From assembly GCA_020437755.1 (NCBI GenBank), contig JAGQVX010000006.1, positions 1 to 54,627 on the forward strand: 54,627 nt of DNA, given 5' to 3'. The notes beneath the pieces are model-generated. The model was not told the origin of the DNA, did not search any database, and saw nothing but the letters and a program-made list of their open reading frames with translations. This document shows, piece by piece, positions 25,394 to 33,821 of the stretch. How positions within the stretch are numbered: the stretch's first letter is position 1; every line of letters begins with the position of its first letter. Position numbers and translations under genes: made by a program. Source of the stretch: Flavobacteriales bacterium. Its GTDB lineage: Bacteria > Bacteroidota > Bacteroidia > Flavobacteriales_D > Sanyastnellaceae.

Positions 25394-26320
25394 TTAATGG
25401 TTGTATTTTCCTTTGAAAGGCAAGAATCTGCCGACGCGTTTTTGGTACGTTTTATAAGCCGGATACTTCTCCGCAGAAACCGCCTCACTGAAATCGGAAC
25501 TGCCCTTGAATAATAGAATCAACAGCAAACAACCCGCAATAGTCCAGTTGAACGGTATGCCTGTGGCTACCACTGAAAACAAGTAGAACACTACCCAAAT
25601 CGATTGCTCGGCAGCGTAGTTGGGGTGCCGCATCCAGGCCCATAGTCCGGTGTGAGTGAATCCCACCTTATAATATGCGTTGAGCGGTTTACCCTCTCTG
25701 ATCAATTGGTGCTTGGCCTCCTGGTAGTTGTATTGTTGCTGGTCGGCAATAAACTCCATAATGATCAATCCCAGCATCAGAGCAGCCAGCACGATATCCC
25801 AAATACCAAGATCATTAACACTGTCCATTGCCTTCACGGCCGGCAAGGTAAACAGGAGAATCAGCCCCATCTGGTAGCCTGAAATGAAAAACAGATTGAA
25901 CAAAAACCATTTCCATGGCGCCTGAAATTCAGGTTTAGCCCGCAGAATGGCCCAGCGATAGTCCTCTTCTCCTTCCCAAAATCTCCACGAATATCCTCCC
26001 CTTCGTGCAAAATTAAATGTTAGTCGGGCGCCCCAAAGGGTGACCATGCCGGCCATGAGCACGATACGAGGTTCAAATGCGGAATGATAAGCCACAATCC
26101 AAACGTATGCAATGGGAATAACGCTCCACAGTTTGTCGACCTGACTATAATTTTTCGTTATCGCACTTACCGCAAACGTGCAAAAAGCCGCAATGCCATA
26201 GGTCCAAAGCAGCATTTTCAGAACATCCATTTGGTGTCCCGAAAGAGGCGTATCCATGTTAAAAGTGAGCCATGGAACTGCAATTAATGTCATGAGAAGA
26301 ACAAGTATGGTGCGCCACAT
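25394..26320 (-). CDS. DUF1295 membrane protein (steroid 5-alpha-reductase-like family)
   Basis: 308 residues from the ATG at 26320, which directly precedes a hydrophobic first segment; longer in-frame readings up to 26467 add a non-hydrophobic tail with no conserved look. There are about seven to eight membrane segments. The C-terminal W-M-R-H-P-N-Y-A-A-E-Q motif, then a hydrophobic span and K-Y-P-A-Y-K-T-Y-Q-K-R-V, is typical of DUF1295 and of the isoprenylcysteine methyltransferase/steroid reductase fold, which binds a cofactor at the membrane face. The substrate is unknown. Confidence 0.85.
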   Translation of the reverse strand: MWRTILVLLMTLIAVPWLTFNMDTPLSGHQMDVLKMLLWTYGIAAFCTFAVSAITKNYSQVDKLWSVIPIAYVWIVAYHSAFEPRIVLMAGMVTLWGARLTFNFARRGGYSWRFWEGEEDYRWAILRAKPEFQAPWKWFLFNLFFISGYQMGLILLFTLPAVKAMDSVNDLGIWDIVLAALMLGLIIMEFIADQQQYNYQEAKHQLIREGKPLNAYYKVGFTHTGLWAWMRHPNYAAEQSIWVVFYLFSVVATGIPFNWTIAGCLLLILLFKGSSDFSEAVSAEKYPAYKTYQKRVGRFLPFKGKYNH

Positions 26321-26447
26321 ATTCCTATATAATTTGGGGTTGAAGATACTGTTGGATGTGCAAAGAACATCCACAAGGCACTTCATTTTTTTCAAACTAC
26401 ATCGCCGAAGATTTGTTCGGTTTATGGTGAAATTATTTGTGGACAAG

Positions 26448-26492
26448 CCAAATGCAAAATCCCGCACCGAGGACGGTACGGGATTTCATTTG
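26448..26492 (-). terminator. Strong extended hairpin terminator of the 1488-residue secreted protein
   Basis: On the minus strand AAATCCCGTACCG-TCCT-CGGTGCGGGATTT gives a 13-pair stem with one G-T wobble and a TCCT loop (26457-26486), followed by TTGCATTTGG. The flanks also pair, CAAATG with CATTTG, across a two-base bulge; one of these arms belongs to the dispersed element at 26487. It lies about 35 bases past the stop at 26522. Confidence 0.65.
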
Positions 26493-26501
26493 CCGAATGG
26501 C
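26487..26501 (-). repeat. Dispersed element, GCC/GGC form (at a terminator)
   Basis: CATTTGCCGAATGGC, exact; its CATTTG pairs with CAAATG at 26450-26455 to extend the terminator stem. Confidence 0.85.
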
Positions 26502-26521
26502 AGAAAAACTTGATTAACGGA

Positions 26522-29500
26522 TCAAGGACACACCTGACCAAACATACCCAGGAAAATGAGCAAGTCGGCGGTGTCCACAATGCCGTCAGCATTGATATCC
26601 TGAGGGCAACCGGTGCAGCCAAAGGAGCCCAGGAACAATAATAAATCTTCGGTATTGACCACCAGGTCGTCGTTGTAATCACCCGGACAACAATTTGGTG
26701 GGGCAATCCACGCCTCCGGAATGGTAATCATGCAAGCAGGTGCATCGGTAAACATGACCGTCAAATCAACCGGCAATTCATCAGAGTCCAATGCCGTGAC
26801 TACCACAGACTGCGGTGAACCGCTGATGGAGAAAATTTGTCCGTTCACATTAATATCTCCCGTAGCCGGTGGATTCACAAAATCTACTATTACCTCTTGG
26901 GTGTAGTAGTTTGTAGCAGGCACGCAGCTGGTTTGCGTTCCAATAGTCACCCCTTCGATTCCGCAAAGCGTAGGGTCGTAAATACACAGACCGAAAGAAC
27001 CTCCATTCACGGTTGCATAACCAAAAACACGGAGGTAGAGTACTTGTCCGGCCAAGCCCACATCGCTGATAATGATTTTACCCATGTTGTCTTCACTTGA
27101 ATTCACGTCGCAATCGAGCAATGTGAAACTTCCACACGACCCGGAATACAAGGCCAGTACAGGAATATTGAGCGATCCTGATTCCGAGCTGATCACTGCC
27201 TGACCACTGGCGGGCATCATGAAAGAGAACCACGCGTCAGCACCCTGATAAAATCCGCAGTTTGGATTGGGAGAAGGGACGTCGCTGCTTGTGCAGTACT
27301 GATTGCTGTATTGAGTGAAATTGCAAGCTCCGGTCACGGCAGCAAGTGGTGTTGCAGCATCGCAGAAATCATTATCGGGAATACTGGGCTCCATAGCGCA
27401 CAAGTCAAAGGTGCCACCATTCTCATTGTTGTACTGGAACACTCTGAGGTAAAGCGTTTCTCCGGCCAATGTTTCATCATGTATGGTAATTTCTCCGCTT
27501 GAACCTACGTCACTGCTTGAGGCATCACAGGTGATGATGGTAAGTGCCCCACATGTTCCTGAGTACAACGCCAGGCAAGGATGTGTGTTGGTTCCTGCGT
27601 CGGTATCGATAAACAAATGTCCGGAAGCCGGCATTTCAAGCGTAAACCACACGTCGCCTCCTTTGTAGAATCCACAGTATGGGTTGGGGTTGTTGACATC
27701 ATCGGTGTTGGTGGTATTGGCGTTGGTGTATTCCACCATTGTGCACGACGTTCCCACTGCTAGTGGAAATGCTTCTGAACAAAAGTCATTGTCGGGTATT
27801 GCAGGTTCCCAGGCACAGATATCAAAGGTTCCTCCCTCTTCCGAATTGTATGTTGCCACTCGGATATAAATCGTTTCTCCGGCGAGTGTTTCATCGTGGA
27901 TGTTGATGATGTCATTGTCACAATCCCGCTGACTGAATCCACCTGTGCAGGTTCCTGTATAGATGGAAACTTGCGGGTTGCTATTGGTTAGCGGAGCCAC
28001 TTCAATAGACAAATGTCCGGATGCCGGCACAACTGCTGTAAACCAGGCATCTCCCCCCTGGTAGAATCCACAGAAAGGGGTCGGGTAACCCGGCGTACCG
28101 GTACACCATGCATTAGAGTAGGTTTGAGGCACACAGGTGGCGCCAACGGTCAGTTCAAACGCGTTCTCACAGAAATCGTTGTCCGGAATTGCCGGCTCCC
28201 AAACACATAGATCAAAGGTTCCACCCTTCTCACTGTTGTATCTCCACACCCGGAGATACAGCGTTTCTCCTGCCAGTGACACATCATTGATAGTAATAAA
28301 ATCGTTGTCACATTCAATTTCGGTAAACGCTCCGCAAGTCCCTGAATACAGGCTCATTTGGGGAGTTGTATTGGAAATTCCGTCGATTTCAAAACGCAGC
28401 ATTCCTGAAGCCGGCATAACCGCCGTAAACCATACGTCGGTACCTTGGAAAAAGCCACAGCTTGAGGTTGCCAGTCCATCCTGAGTAGTGCAGCCCAGGT
28501 TGGTGAATGTGTACATATTGCACTCGGTGCCAACGGCGAGTTCGGTTGCAGTCTCGCACATATCATTTTCCGGCGTATTGGGATCATAGGCGCACAGGAA
28601 GAACGTCATATTGGATGCACTATTGAATCGATACACCCGGATATACAAGGTCTGTCCGGCCATAGAAGGGTCATTGACAGCGATATAGTCATTATCGCAT
28701 TCCAGTTCGGTAAGCGCATTGCAATCTCCTTGATAGACGGTCATATAGTGGCCCACACCTAAGGAGAGTTCGATGGCCAGTTGACCGGAAACAGGCACTT
28801 CGGCACTGAACCACATATCACCTCCTTGATAGAACCCACAAGAGGGATCGGGATATCCCGACGAGGTAGTGGCGTCATAGGCTACATACATCACCGGATC
28901 ACAAATGGTGTTGACCGGCAAAACAACGGCATCTTCACAGATATCACCAACAAATATGCAAGGGTCCGGAGCACTGAAAGCATTAATCGTTACATCGTTG
29001 CAACCCGGGAAATCCGTAAACTGAATATCCAGATCAACCCCCTGCCCCGAGGAATATAAATCGGAGAGCTGTACCGTGTTATCACCCGAAAGTGCCGGAA
29101 ATGTCTGACCATTCACAATAAGATCGCCGCTGACGATTGGATTGAATACGTCAATGGTCACTTCCTGACTGTAGGTATTGTCAAGCGGATTACACGCTGA
29201 CTGACTGCCTAAGGTGATTGCGTCAATAGTGCAGGCAACATTCACCTGTAGGTCGAAGATTCCATGAAAAGATCCCTTATCCTGAATCACAATCCAATAG
29301 ACACCCATGGGTGTAAGATCTTCGTACACAAGATGTTCTTGTCCGTGGTTTCCGTTATCATCAACACATGCCAATTCATTGAAAGAATCATCCAGCAATG
29401 TTATGGAAACGTCCATGTTCCCATCGATTCCATGAAGATCAGAGCAGCGAACCTGCAGGGTACTGAGGGATCCTGCTTGATGTCTGAACCACACCGATTT

Positions 29501-30988
29501 TCCGGGATTTGCGTTGCACCCACCGCTTATCGGAGCACCTCCGCAAACAGTAGAAACCTCCTCGTGGGTGCCGACCGTACCGAATCCATAGTTAATGCTA
29601 CTATCGAAGCCGGCGCAGAACAACATGCTGGTGTCAAAAATATAAAGCTCAGAGCCAACAGAAGGTGTTGTTAACGCCATGAATACATCTTCTCCTACGG
29701 AAGTCAAATTCTCGGGACAACTACAAGCGGCGCCTAAATTCAAATCGGAAAAGATACCGGTGAAATACTCCGTTCCATCAGAGTACCACAGTTCCCGACC
29801 ATTGGCAGTTGTTTCAGCTGAATAAATAAAACGCGTTCCGACGATGACCATATCCTGAGGATAACTTCCTGCTGAGCCCGGATTGTTGTCCTTAACCATA
29901 AACGTTCCATCATTGGTCCCATCGGTAACATACAATTCAACATCTCCGTCACTACTTTGAGCTGCAAAATACATGCGCGAGGCATAGAACAGGTGCGCTG
30001 AAAACGTACCTAATCCATCGCCGGACGGGTTGATATCTGACACGAGTGAAGTTCCTCCGGAGGTGCCATCCGATATCCAAAGTTCAATGCCATGAGTACC
30101 ATCATTGGCATAGAACAGAATTTGTCCGTTAATACCTTCCATAACCACAGGATTGGCATCTCCCGAAGGATGAATATCCATAACCAGGGCGGTTCCCAAC
30201 GTGGTACCGTCGGTTTTCCACAGTTCCCTTCCGTTGGTGCCATCATCGGCTGAAAAGTACACTCCGCCTGTTGCCTTATAGAAGTCTGTAGGGTTGGAGT
30301 CTCCCGACCCATTGATATCTGCCAAGAGTACGGTTCCGGCTCCGGTTCCGTCGCTGAAATAGAGTTCACGGCCAGATGGACCTTCCGCTGAAAAGATAAG
30401 TCCGGAGGATACTGCCACGAAATCACGCGGATTGGACGAGCCTGCCGGGTTGATATCGGCAATCATTTGAGTGCCTCCGGGTGTTCCATCGGTTTTCCAA
30501 AGCTCCGTGCCGTTCACCCCGTCGTTAAGCTGGACAAACATCACTCCGTTGGAATATAACGGAGTAGCAAAGTCATCAGTTGTAGTTCCTGCTCCATGGG
30601 CTGCGCCCGGATTGAGGTTGGTAATCATTTGGGTTCCGGCGCTAGTTCCGTCGGTTCGCCACAATTCATTGCCATTGACACCATCATCGGCCCTGAACAA
30701 GGCAACACCTCCGGGAGCTACTGCAAATCCGGCAGGATTGGAAGAGTTGGAGCCGGCGGCGATGTTCTTAATCATTACCGTTCCCGCTGCCGTTCCGTCG
30801 GTCCTCCACAGTTCGGTTCCGTTGGTACCGTCATCGGCCTGGAAGAGGGCAACGCCGGCAGGAGTGGCGACCATCTCGTCAATATTGGATGGATTGATTC
30901 CGGGATTGATATCCTCAACAAGGTACACCTGAGCGCTCATCATTGAAGCGCATGCAAGTGAAAAAGCAGTTAAAATCGTTCGATACAT
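26522..30988 (-). CDS. Secreted protein with ELWxxDGT repeats, five PPC/CUB-like domains and terminal dockerin-like pair
   Basis: 1488 residues from the ATG at 30988 (signal peptide ends M-M-S-A-Q); an upstream in-frame ATG at 31042 adds a polar tail. Residues ~20-460 hold eight clear repeats with E-L-W/Y-x-x-D-G-T-x-x-G-T (hyalin/ELWxxDGT type) and one decayed repeat. One PPC-like domain follows (~465-595). A ~90-residue beta module (S-A-C-N-P...V-N-G-Q) then appears twice, before and after five ~125-residue units each with N-D-x-C-E-x-A, C-G-F-Y/F-Q/K-G-x-D-x-W-F and A-G-E-T-L-Y-L-R-V. The end is a dockerin-like pair (D-Y-N-D-D-L-V-V-N-T-E-D; D-I-N-A-D-G-I-V-D-T-A-D), with no T9SS domain. 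Probably a large calcium-binding surface or extracellular protein. Confidence 0.85.
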   Translation of the reverse strand: MYRTILTAFSLACASMMSAQVYLVEDINPGINPSNIDEMVATPAGVALFQADDGTNGTELWRTDGTAAGTVMIKNIAAGSNSSNPAGFAVAPGGVALFRADDGVNGNELWRTDGTSAGTQMITNLNPGAAHGAGTTTDDFATPLYSNGVMFVQLNDGVNGTELWKTDGTPGGTQMIADINPAGSSNPRDFVAVSSGLIFSAEGPSGRELYFSDGTGAGTVLLADINGSGDSNPTDFYKATGGVYFSADDGTNGRELWKTDGTTLGTALVMDIHPSGDANPVVMEGINGQILFYANDGTHGIELWISDGTSGGTSLVSDINPSGDGLGTFSAHLFYASRMYFAAQSSDGDVELYVTDGTNDGTFMVKDNNPGSAGSYPQDMVIVGTRFIYSAETTANGRELWYSDGTEYFTGIFSDLNLGAACSCPENLTSVGEDVFMALTTPSVGSELYIFDTSMLFCAGFDSSINYGFGTVGTHEEVSTVCGGAPISGGCNANPGKSVWFRHQAGSLSTLQVRCSDLHGIDGNMDVSITLLDDSFNELACVDDNGNHGQEHLVYEDLTPMGVYWIVIQDKGSFHGIFDLQVNVACTIDAITLGSQSACNPLDNTYSQEVTIDVFNPIVSGDLIVNGQTFPALSGDNTVQLSDLYSSGQGVDLDIQFTDFPGCNDVTINAFSAPDPCIFVGDICEDAVVLPVNTICDPVMYVAYDATTSSGYPDPSCGFYQGGDMWFSAEVPVSGQLAIELSLGVGHYMTVYQGDCNALTELECDNDYIAVNDPSMAGQTLYIRVYRFNSASNMTFFLCAYDPNTPENDMCETATELAVGTECNMYTFTNLGCTTQDGLATSSCGFFQGTDVWFTAVMPASGMLRFEIDGISNTTPQMSLYSGTCGAFTEIECDNDFITINDVSLAGETLYLRVWRYNSEKGGTFDLCVWEPAIPDNDFCENAFELTVGATCVPQTYSNAWCTGTPGYPTPFCGFYQGGDAWFTAVVPASGHLSIEVAPLTNSNPQVSIYTGTCTGGFSQRDCDNDIINIHDETLAGETIYIRVATYNSEEGGTFDICAWEPAIPDNDFCSEAFPLAVGTSCTMVEYTNANTTNTDDVNNPNPYCGFYKGGDVWFTLEMPASGHLFIDTDAGTNTHPCLALYSGTCGALTIITCDASSSDVGSSGEITIHDETLAGETLYLRVFQYNNENGGTFDLCAMEPSIPDNDFCDAATPLAAVTGACNFTQYSNQYCTSSDVPSPNPNCGFYQGADAWFSFMMPASGQAVISSESGSLNIPVLALYSGSCGSFTLLDCDVNSSEDNMGKIIISDVGLAGQVLYLRVFGYATVNGGSFGLCIYDPTLCGIEGVTIGTQTSCVPATNYYTQEVIVDFVNPPATGDINVNGQIFSISGSPQSVVVTALDSDELPVDLTVMFTDAPACMITIPEAWIAPPNCCPGDYNDDLVVNTEDLLLFLGSFGCTGCPQDINADGIVDTADLLIFLGMFGQVCP

Positions 30989-31262
30989 GGTTTTGGGTTT
31001 AAGCGACTGCAAATTGCAGGGATTCACGCAGTGGATTCTCACCCCATTGGGTGAATTTGGGCTTTCACCTCATCGAAGGCACTAAGTCCCGCACATATCG
31101 GAACCCCACCAAAAGTCTATTTCGCTGTAAACCAGTAATTTTTCGACCAATTCCAATGAAAGCCCTCCCAATCAGAATTTTTTCAAAATCCGGATATTAT
31201 TGCTATATTAACTCGCCCTGAAAGCAATTGAAGCCATAACCTGAACTTCTAATCTATTGTCT

Positions 31263-31574
31263 ATGTCTACGAATCGCGTACAACTCAAGTCGGCCGTGCA
31301 CACCTTGCTGAATGATGTAGTGGAGCAATGCTTCCGCCATTTGATTCACCATCCGCAGAGCAGCGACGAGTTGAACCGAATCATCAAAGATGCGACGGAC
31401 GAGATCAATTACCTCATGCTTAAAATTGATGCACACAACCATCGTCAGGGAACACCTGATCTGGATAAGCATTACGAGAGTATCTCCAAGGATCTGCATA
31501 AAAAAAGCCTTCTCCTGATGGGAAGGCTTCAAAAAGTTCAACGTGGAACCATTTCGTATCAGCGCAATGACTAG
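31263..31574 (+). CDS. Small conserved hypothetical helical protein
   Basis: 103 residues from the ATG at 31263; the TTG two codons earlier is less likely. It is predicted to be mostly alpha-helical and hydrophilic, with no signal peptide or membrane segment, and has H-H-P and S-S-D-E-L-N-R-I-I-K-D-A-T-D-E-I-N segments. It has codon use like its neighbours, lies alone between two minus-strand genes and almost touches the convergent TPR gene (stops three bases apart). No family was recognised. Confidence 0.6.
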   Translation: MSTNRVQLKSAVHTLLNDVVEQCFRHLIHHPQSSDELNRIIKDATDEINYLMLKIDAHNHRQGTPDLDKHYESISKDLHKKSLLLMGRLQKVQRGTISYQRND

Positions 31575-31577
31575 GCT

Positions 31578-32120
31578 TTACATAGGTCGTCGCTGACGAA
31601 CCACTTTTGGAGGAGCCTTCATCATCTTTTCCACCTGTTTGATATCGTTTTTCAGTACTCCTTTGGTGTCGAGTTTCTTTGCTTCGGCAATGAGTAACTG
31701 TGCTTCTTTCTTCTTTTGTTTCGCCATGGCAATTACGGCGAGATTCAATTTGGCGCCTGCCTTGTCATAAGTAGCCCTAAGACCCTTGGCCAAAGCCTGC
31801 TTGAACATCTTCTCCGCACCTGTAATATTGTTGGTTTGCATGCTCACCGTGCCATTGAGGTAGTAAAAGTAAGCCGCCTGAGAGGTCCACAATTTATCCG
31901 GATTCACTTTGTTCAGAATCTTGGCTGCCTTGTCAAATTTCTGTTGACGCATTTGAAGGAAGGCCCAAATCAACCGAATACTGCGGAGAATAATCAGAAC
32001 CAGGGCTGTGGTGAGAAGCAACATGGCAATACCCACGCCCCAACGCCCCTGTACAAAACTGTATACGGTATACCCCAACGCCGCTGCGGCAATGGCGATT
32101 TTGATAATTCTTGTGTCCAT
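31578..32120 (-). CDS. Membrane-anchored TPR-like protein
   Basis: 180 residues from the ATG at 32120, which starts a conserved-looking D-T-R-I-I-K then two hydrophobic segments (~6-22 and 27-50). The rest is helical with TPR-like pairs (F-D-K-A-A-K-I-L-N-K-V-N-P; Y-F-Y-Y-L-N-G-T...A-E-K-M-F-K-Q-A-L-A-K-G-L; A-K-L-N-L-A-V-I-A-M) and a basic Pro/Arg-rich end. It is likely a small inner-membrane scaffold with the TPR part in the cytoplasm. Function unknown. It is divergent from the YtxJ-like gene, with a 54-base shared upstream region. Confidence 0.7.
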   Translation of the reverse strand: MDTRIIKIAIAAAALGYTVYSFVQGRWGVGIAMLLLTTALVLIILRSIRLIWAFLQMRQQKFDKAAKILNKVNPDKLWTSQAAYFYYLNGTVSMQTNNITGAEKMFKQALAKGLRATYDKAGAKLNLAVIAMAKQKKKEAQLLIAEAKKLDTKGVLKNDIKQVEKMMKAPPKVVRQRRPM

Positions 32121-32137
32121 TCCAGGTAATTTTGGCG

Positions 32138-32145
32138 CAAAACTA
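32138..32145 (-). promoter_or_regulatory. Bacteroidota -7 box (TAGTTTTG) for the TPR gene
   Basis: The minus strand reads TAGTTTTGCGCC, an exact TAnnTTTG match with the CGCC extension seen at other starts in this window, 17 bases before the ATG at 32120. Confidence 0.45.
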
Positions 32146-32174
32146 GCTATTTTAGACTGATAAATCCCAAGCTC

Positions 32175-32507
32175 ATGAACTGGCACGTATTGGAATCAAT
32201 GGATGATTGGAACACCGCCCTGGAACGGTCTCATCAGCGGCCGATCGCCATCTTCAAGCATTCCACCCGTTGTCCGGTGAGTATGATGGTCCGCCGACAG
32301 GTAGAAAATGCGTGGGATATTCCCGAAGATCATGTAGTCCCCTACTTCCTCGACCTGATTGCACATCGGGACGTGAGCAACGCTATTGCGAGTGAAACCG
32401 GGGTGTGGCATGAATCTCCGCAGCTTATTTTGATCAAGAATGGAACGTCTGTTTACGACGCTGATCACAACTACATCGAGGTTCGCGAAATGAAAAAGCT
32501 GATTTAA
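32175..32507 (+). CDS. ytxJ: Bacillithiol-system redox protein, YtxJ/BrxC-like
   Basis: 110 residues with a thioredoxin-like fold pattern. The single cysteine C33 lies in F-K-H-S-T-R-C-P-V-S, the monothiol motif of the YtxJ/BrxC family, which accepts bacillithiol from mixed disulfides on proteins. S-P-Q-L-I-L-I-K-N-G near residue 85 contains the cis-Pro position of the fold. The link to bacillithiol agrees with bshA 29 kb upstream. Cytoplasmic; no signal peptide. Confidence 0.85.
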   Translation: MNWHVLESMDDWNTALERSHQRPIAIFKHSTRCPVSMMVRRQVENAWDIPEDHVVPYFLDLIAHRDVSNAIASETGVWHESPQLILIKNGTSVYDADHNYIEVREMKKLI

Positions 32508-32549
32508 TTCCGTATCTTTACGCTGCTAACCTAATTATTCGACTTTATT

Positions 32550-33182
32550 ATGAAACCTCAATTGCTGACGGGACTGGCATGTCTTGCTTTGTGCCTCCTG
32601 TCTTCCGGGCTGTGGTCCCAGACCCACGGATTCCGGTTCAATGCCAATTATCTGCTCACGCAGGAACCCGTTTTCATGTTGGGATATGAATTTGCCGCCG
32701 ACTCCAGTTCGTGGTCGTGGAATGCCAATGTTGATGGTGGTCGTTTTGTTCATCGATCGGCAGATTTACCCTCGGCGCAAACCGATACCTACGTGGTGCG
32801 CGGATTGGGGCTGGAGTTGTCTTCCCGACGCTATTTTTCACAGCACTATACCGGACCTTACGGTTTTTTCCTTTCGGCATTTGCGCATGCGCACAACTAT
32901 GTAGAGGAAAAGAACAGCGGCATTGGAGCCAAAGGCGACCAACTGGTTGTGGACAATCCCACGTTTGAACGCCATAACTACCAAACCATGCGCTATGGAG
33001 CGGGCCTGGGGTACCGTTCGGGGTGTGAGGCCAATCGGCTGCATGTTGAAGGACTGGCCGGCTGGTATTTTGGCGACAACGGTTTGTCCCGAGGAGCAGG
33101 AGCTTTTTATGATAACCTCAGTCAATCAGAGCTCTTGCAGAGAAAATTCAAAGTTGAGTTGAATCTCGTATTTATTTTCTAG
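32550..33182 (+). CDS. Small outer-membrane beta-barrel protein
   Basis: 210 residues with a clear signal peptide (1-23, ending L-W-S-Q). The mature part alternates apolar and polar residues, is rich in Tyr, Gly and Phe (Y-G-A-G-L-G-Y-R; V-E-G-L-A-G-W-Y-F-G), and ends in phenylalanine (L-V-F-I-F), as outer-membrane barrels do. Probably an eight-stranded barrel. No specific family or substrate is evident. It starts 42 bases after the YtxJ-like stop; TATCTTTA at 32513 resembles a -7 box. Confidence 0.7.
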   Translation: MKPQLLTGLACLALCLLSSGLWSQTHGFRFNANYLLTQEPVFMLGYEFAADSSSWSWNANVDGGRFVHRSADLPSAQTDTYVVRGLGLELSSRRYFSQHYTGPYGFFLSAFAHAHNYVEEKNSGIGAKGDQLVVDNPTFERHNYQTMRYGAGLGYRSGCEANRLHVEGLAGWYFGDNGLSRGAGAFYDNLSQSELLQRKFKVELNLVFIF

Positions 33183-33202
33183 CGCGATATCAATCCGCTT
33201 AG

Positions 33203-33210
33203 TAGCTTTG
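33203..33210 (+). promoter_or_regulatory. Bacteroidota -7 box (TAGCTTTG) before the pRiA4b-ORF3/miaA/GNAT unit
   Basis: TAGCTTTG matches TAnnTTTG and lies 17 bases before the ATG at 33228. It probably starts transcription of the three overlapping genes 33228-35205. Confidence 0.45.
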
Positions 33211-33227
33211 CAGTTCAATCCGCAACA

Positions 33228-33821
33228 ATGAACATCTATAAGTTTCGTGTTATCATCGATACTGAAGCCGATATCTTCAGAGATATTGAAATCGATACCC
33301 AATCGAATTTTGCCGATTTGCATGAGGCTATCTTGCGCGCTTTTGACTGGGAAGAAGGTGAAATGGCCTCATTCTATATGAGCAATGAAACCTGGGATCG
33401 CGGTGAAGAGATACCACTGCTCGACATGGGCGAAATGGAAGGAAAATCTTCACCAAGCATGTTCAATACCCTGCTCAAGGATCGCGTTACCCGTCCGGAT
33501 GAAAAGCTTGTCTACGTTTATGACTTCCTCCGCATGTGGTGCTTCTACATTGAGCTTCAGGAGATTAAAAAGGCAGCACCTTCTACGCTGTATCCCCGAG
33601 TGGCATTGGCTTATGGTGACGCGCCCGACATTGACGAGAAGGAAATTGACTTCAGCGGAGGCTTCGACCTTATGGACCTGGAAGGGCTCTCTGGCGGGAG
33701 CAAAGCCGACTCACGGCCCGACAAAACAGGTGATCCTGAAATCGACGCTTATCTCGATGACATGGACGAAGAAGAGGAGGAGCGATTCGAGGATTTAGAT
33801 GACTGGAGCGACGACTATTGA
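33228..33821 (+). CDS. Plasmid pRiA4b ORF-3 family protein
   Basis: 197 residues. The N-terminal Y-K-F-R-V-I-I-D...R-D-I-E-I-D-T-Q-S-N-F-A-D-L-H-E-A-I-L-R-A-F-D-W matches the PRiA4_ORF3 fold, followed by the family's F-Y-M and V-Y-V-Y-D-F-L-R-M-W segments. The C-terminus is very acidic (D-E-E-E-E-E-R-F-E-D-L-D-D-W). The family name comes from a plasmid and an IS1096 passenger gene, but here the gene is chromosomal and its stop overlaps the miaA start (TGATG). The molecular function is unknown; the coupling suggests a link to tRNA modification or simple co-expression. Confidence 0.85.
   Translation: MNIYKFRVIIDTEADIFRDIEIDTQSNFADLHEAILRAFDWEEGEMASFYMSNETWDRGEEIPLLDMGEMEGKSSPSMFNTLLKDRVTRPDEKLVYVYDFLRMWCFYIELQEIKKAAPSTLYPRVALAYGDAPDIDEKEIDFSGGFDLMDLEGLSGGSKADSRPDKTGDPEIDAYLDDMDEEEEERFEDLDDWSDDY

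Noticed and set aside
33228..33821. Mobile-element gene (pRiA4b ORF-3/IS1096 passenger name)
   Set aside because: No transposase, inverted repeats or composition change nearby, and the gene overlaps miaA; the family name reflects history only.
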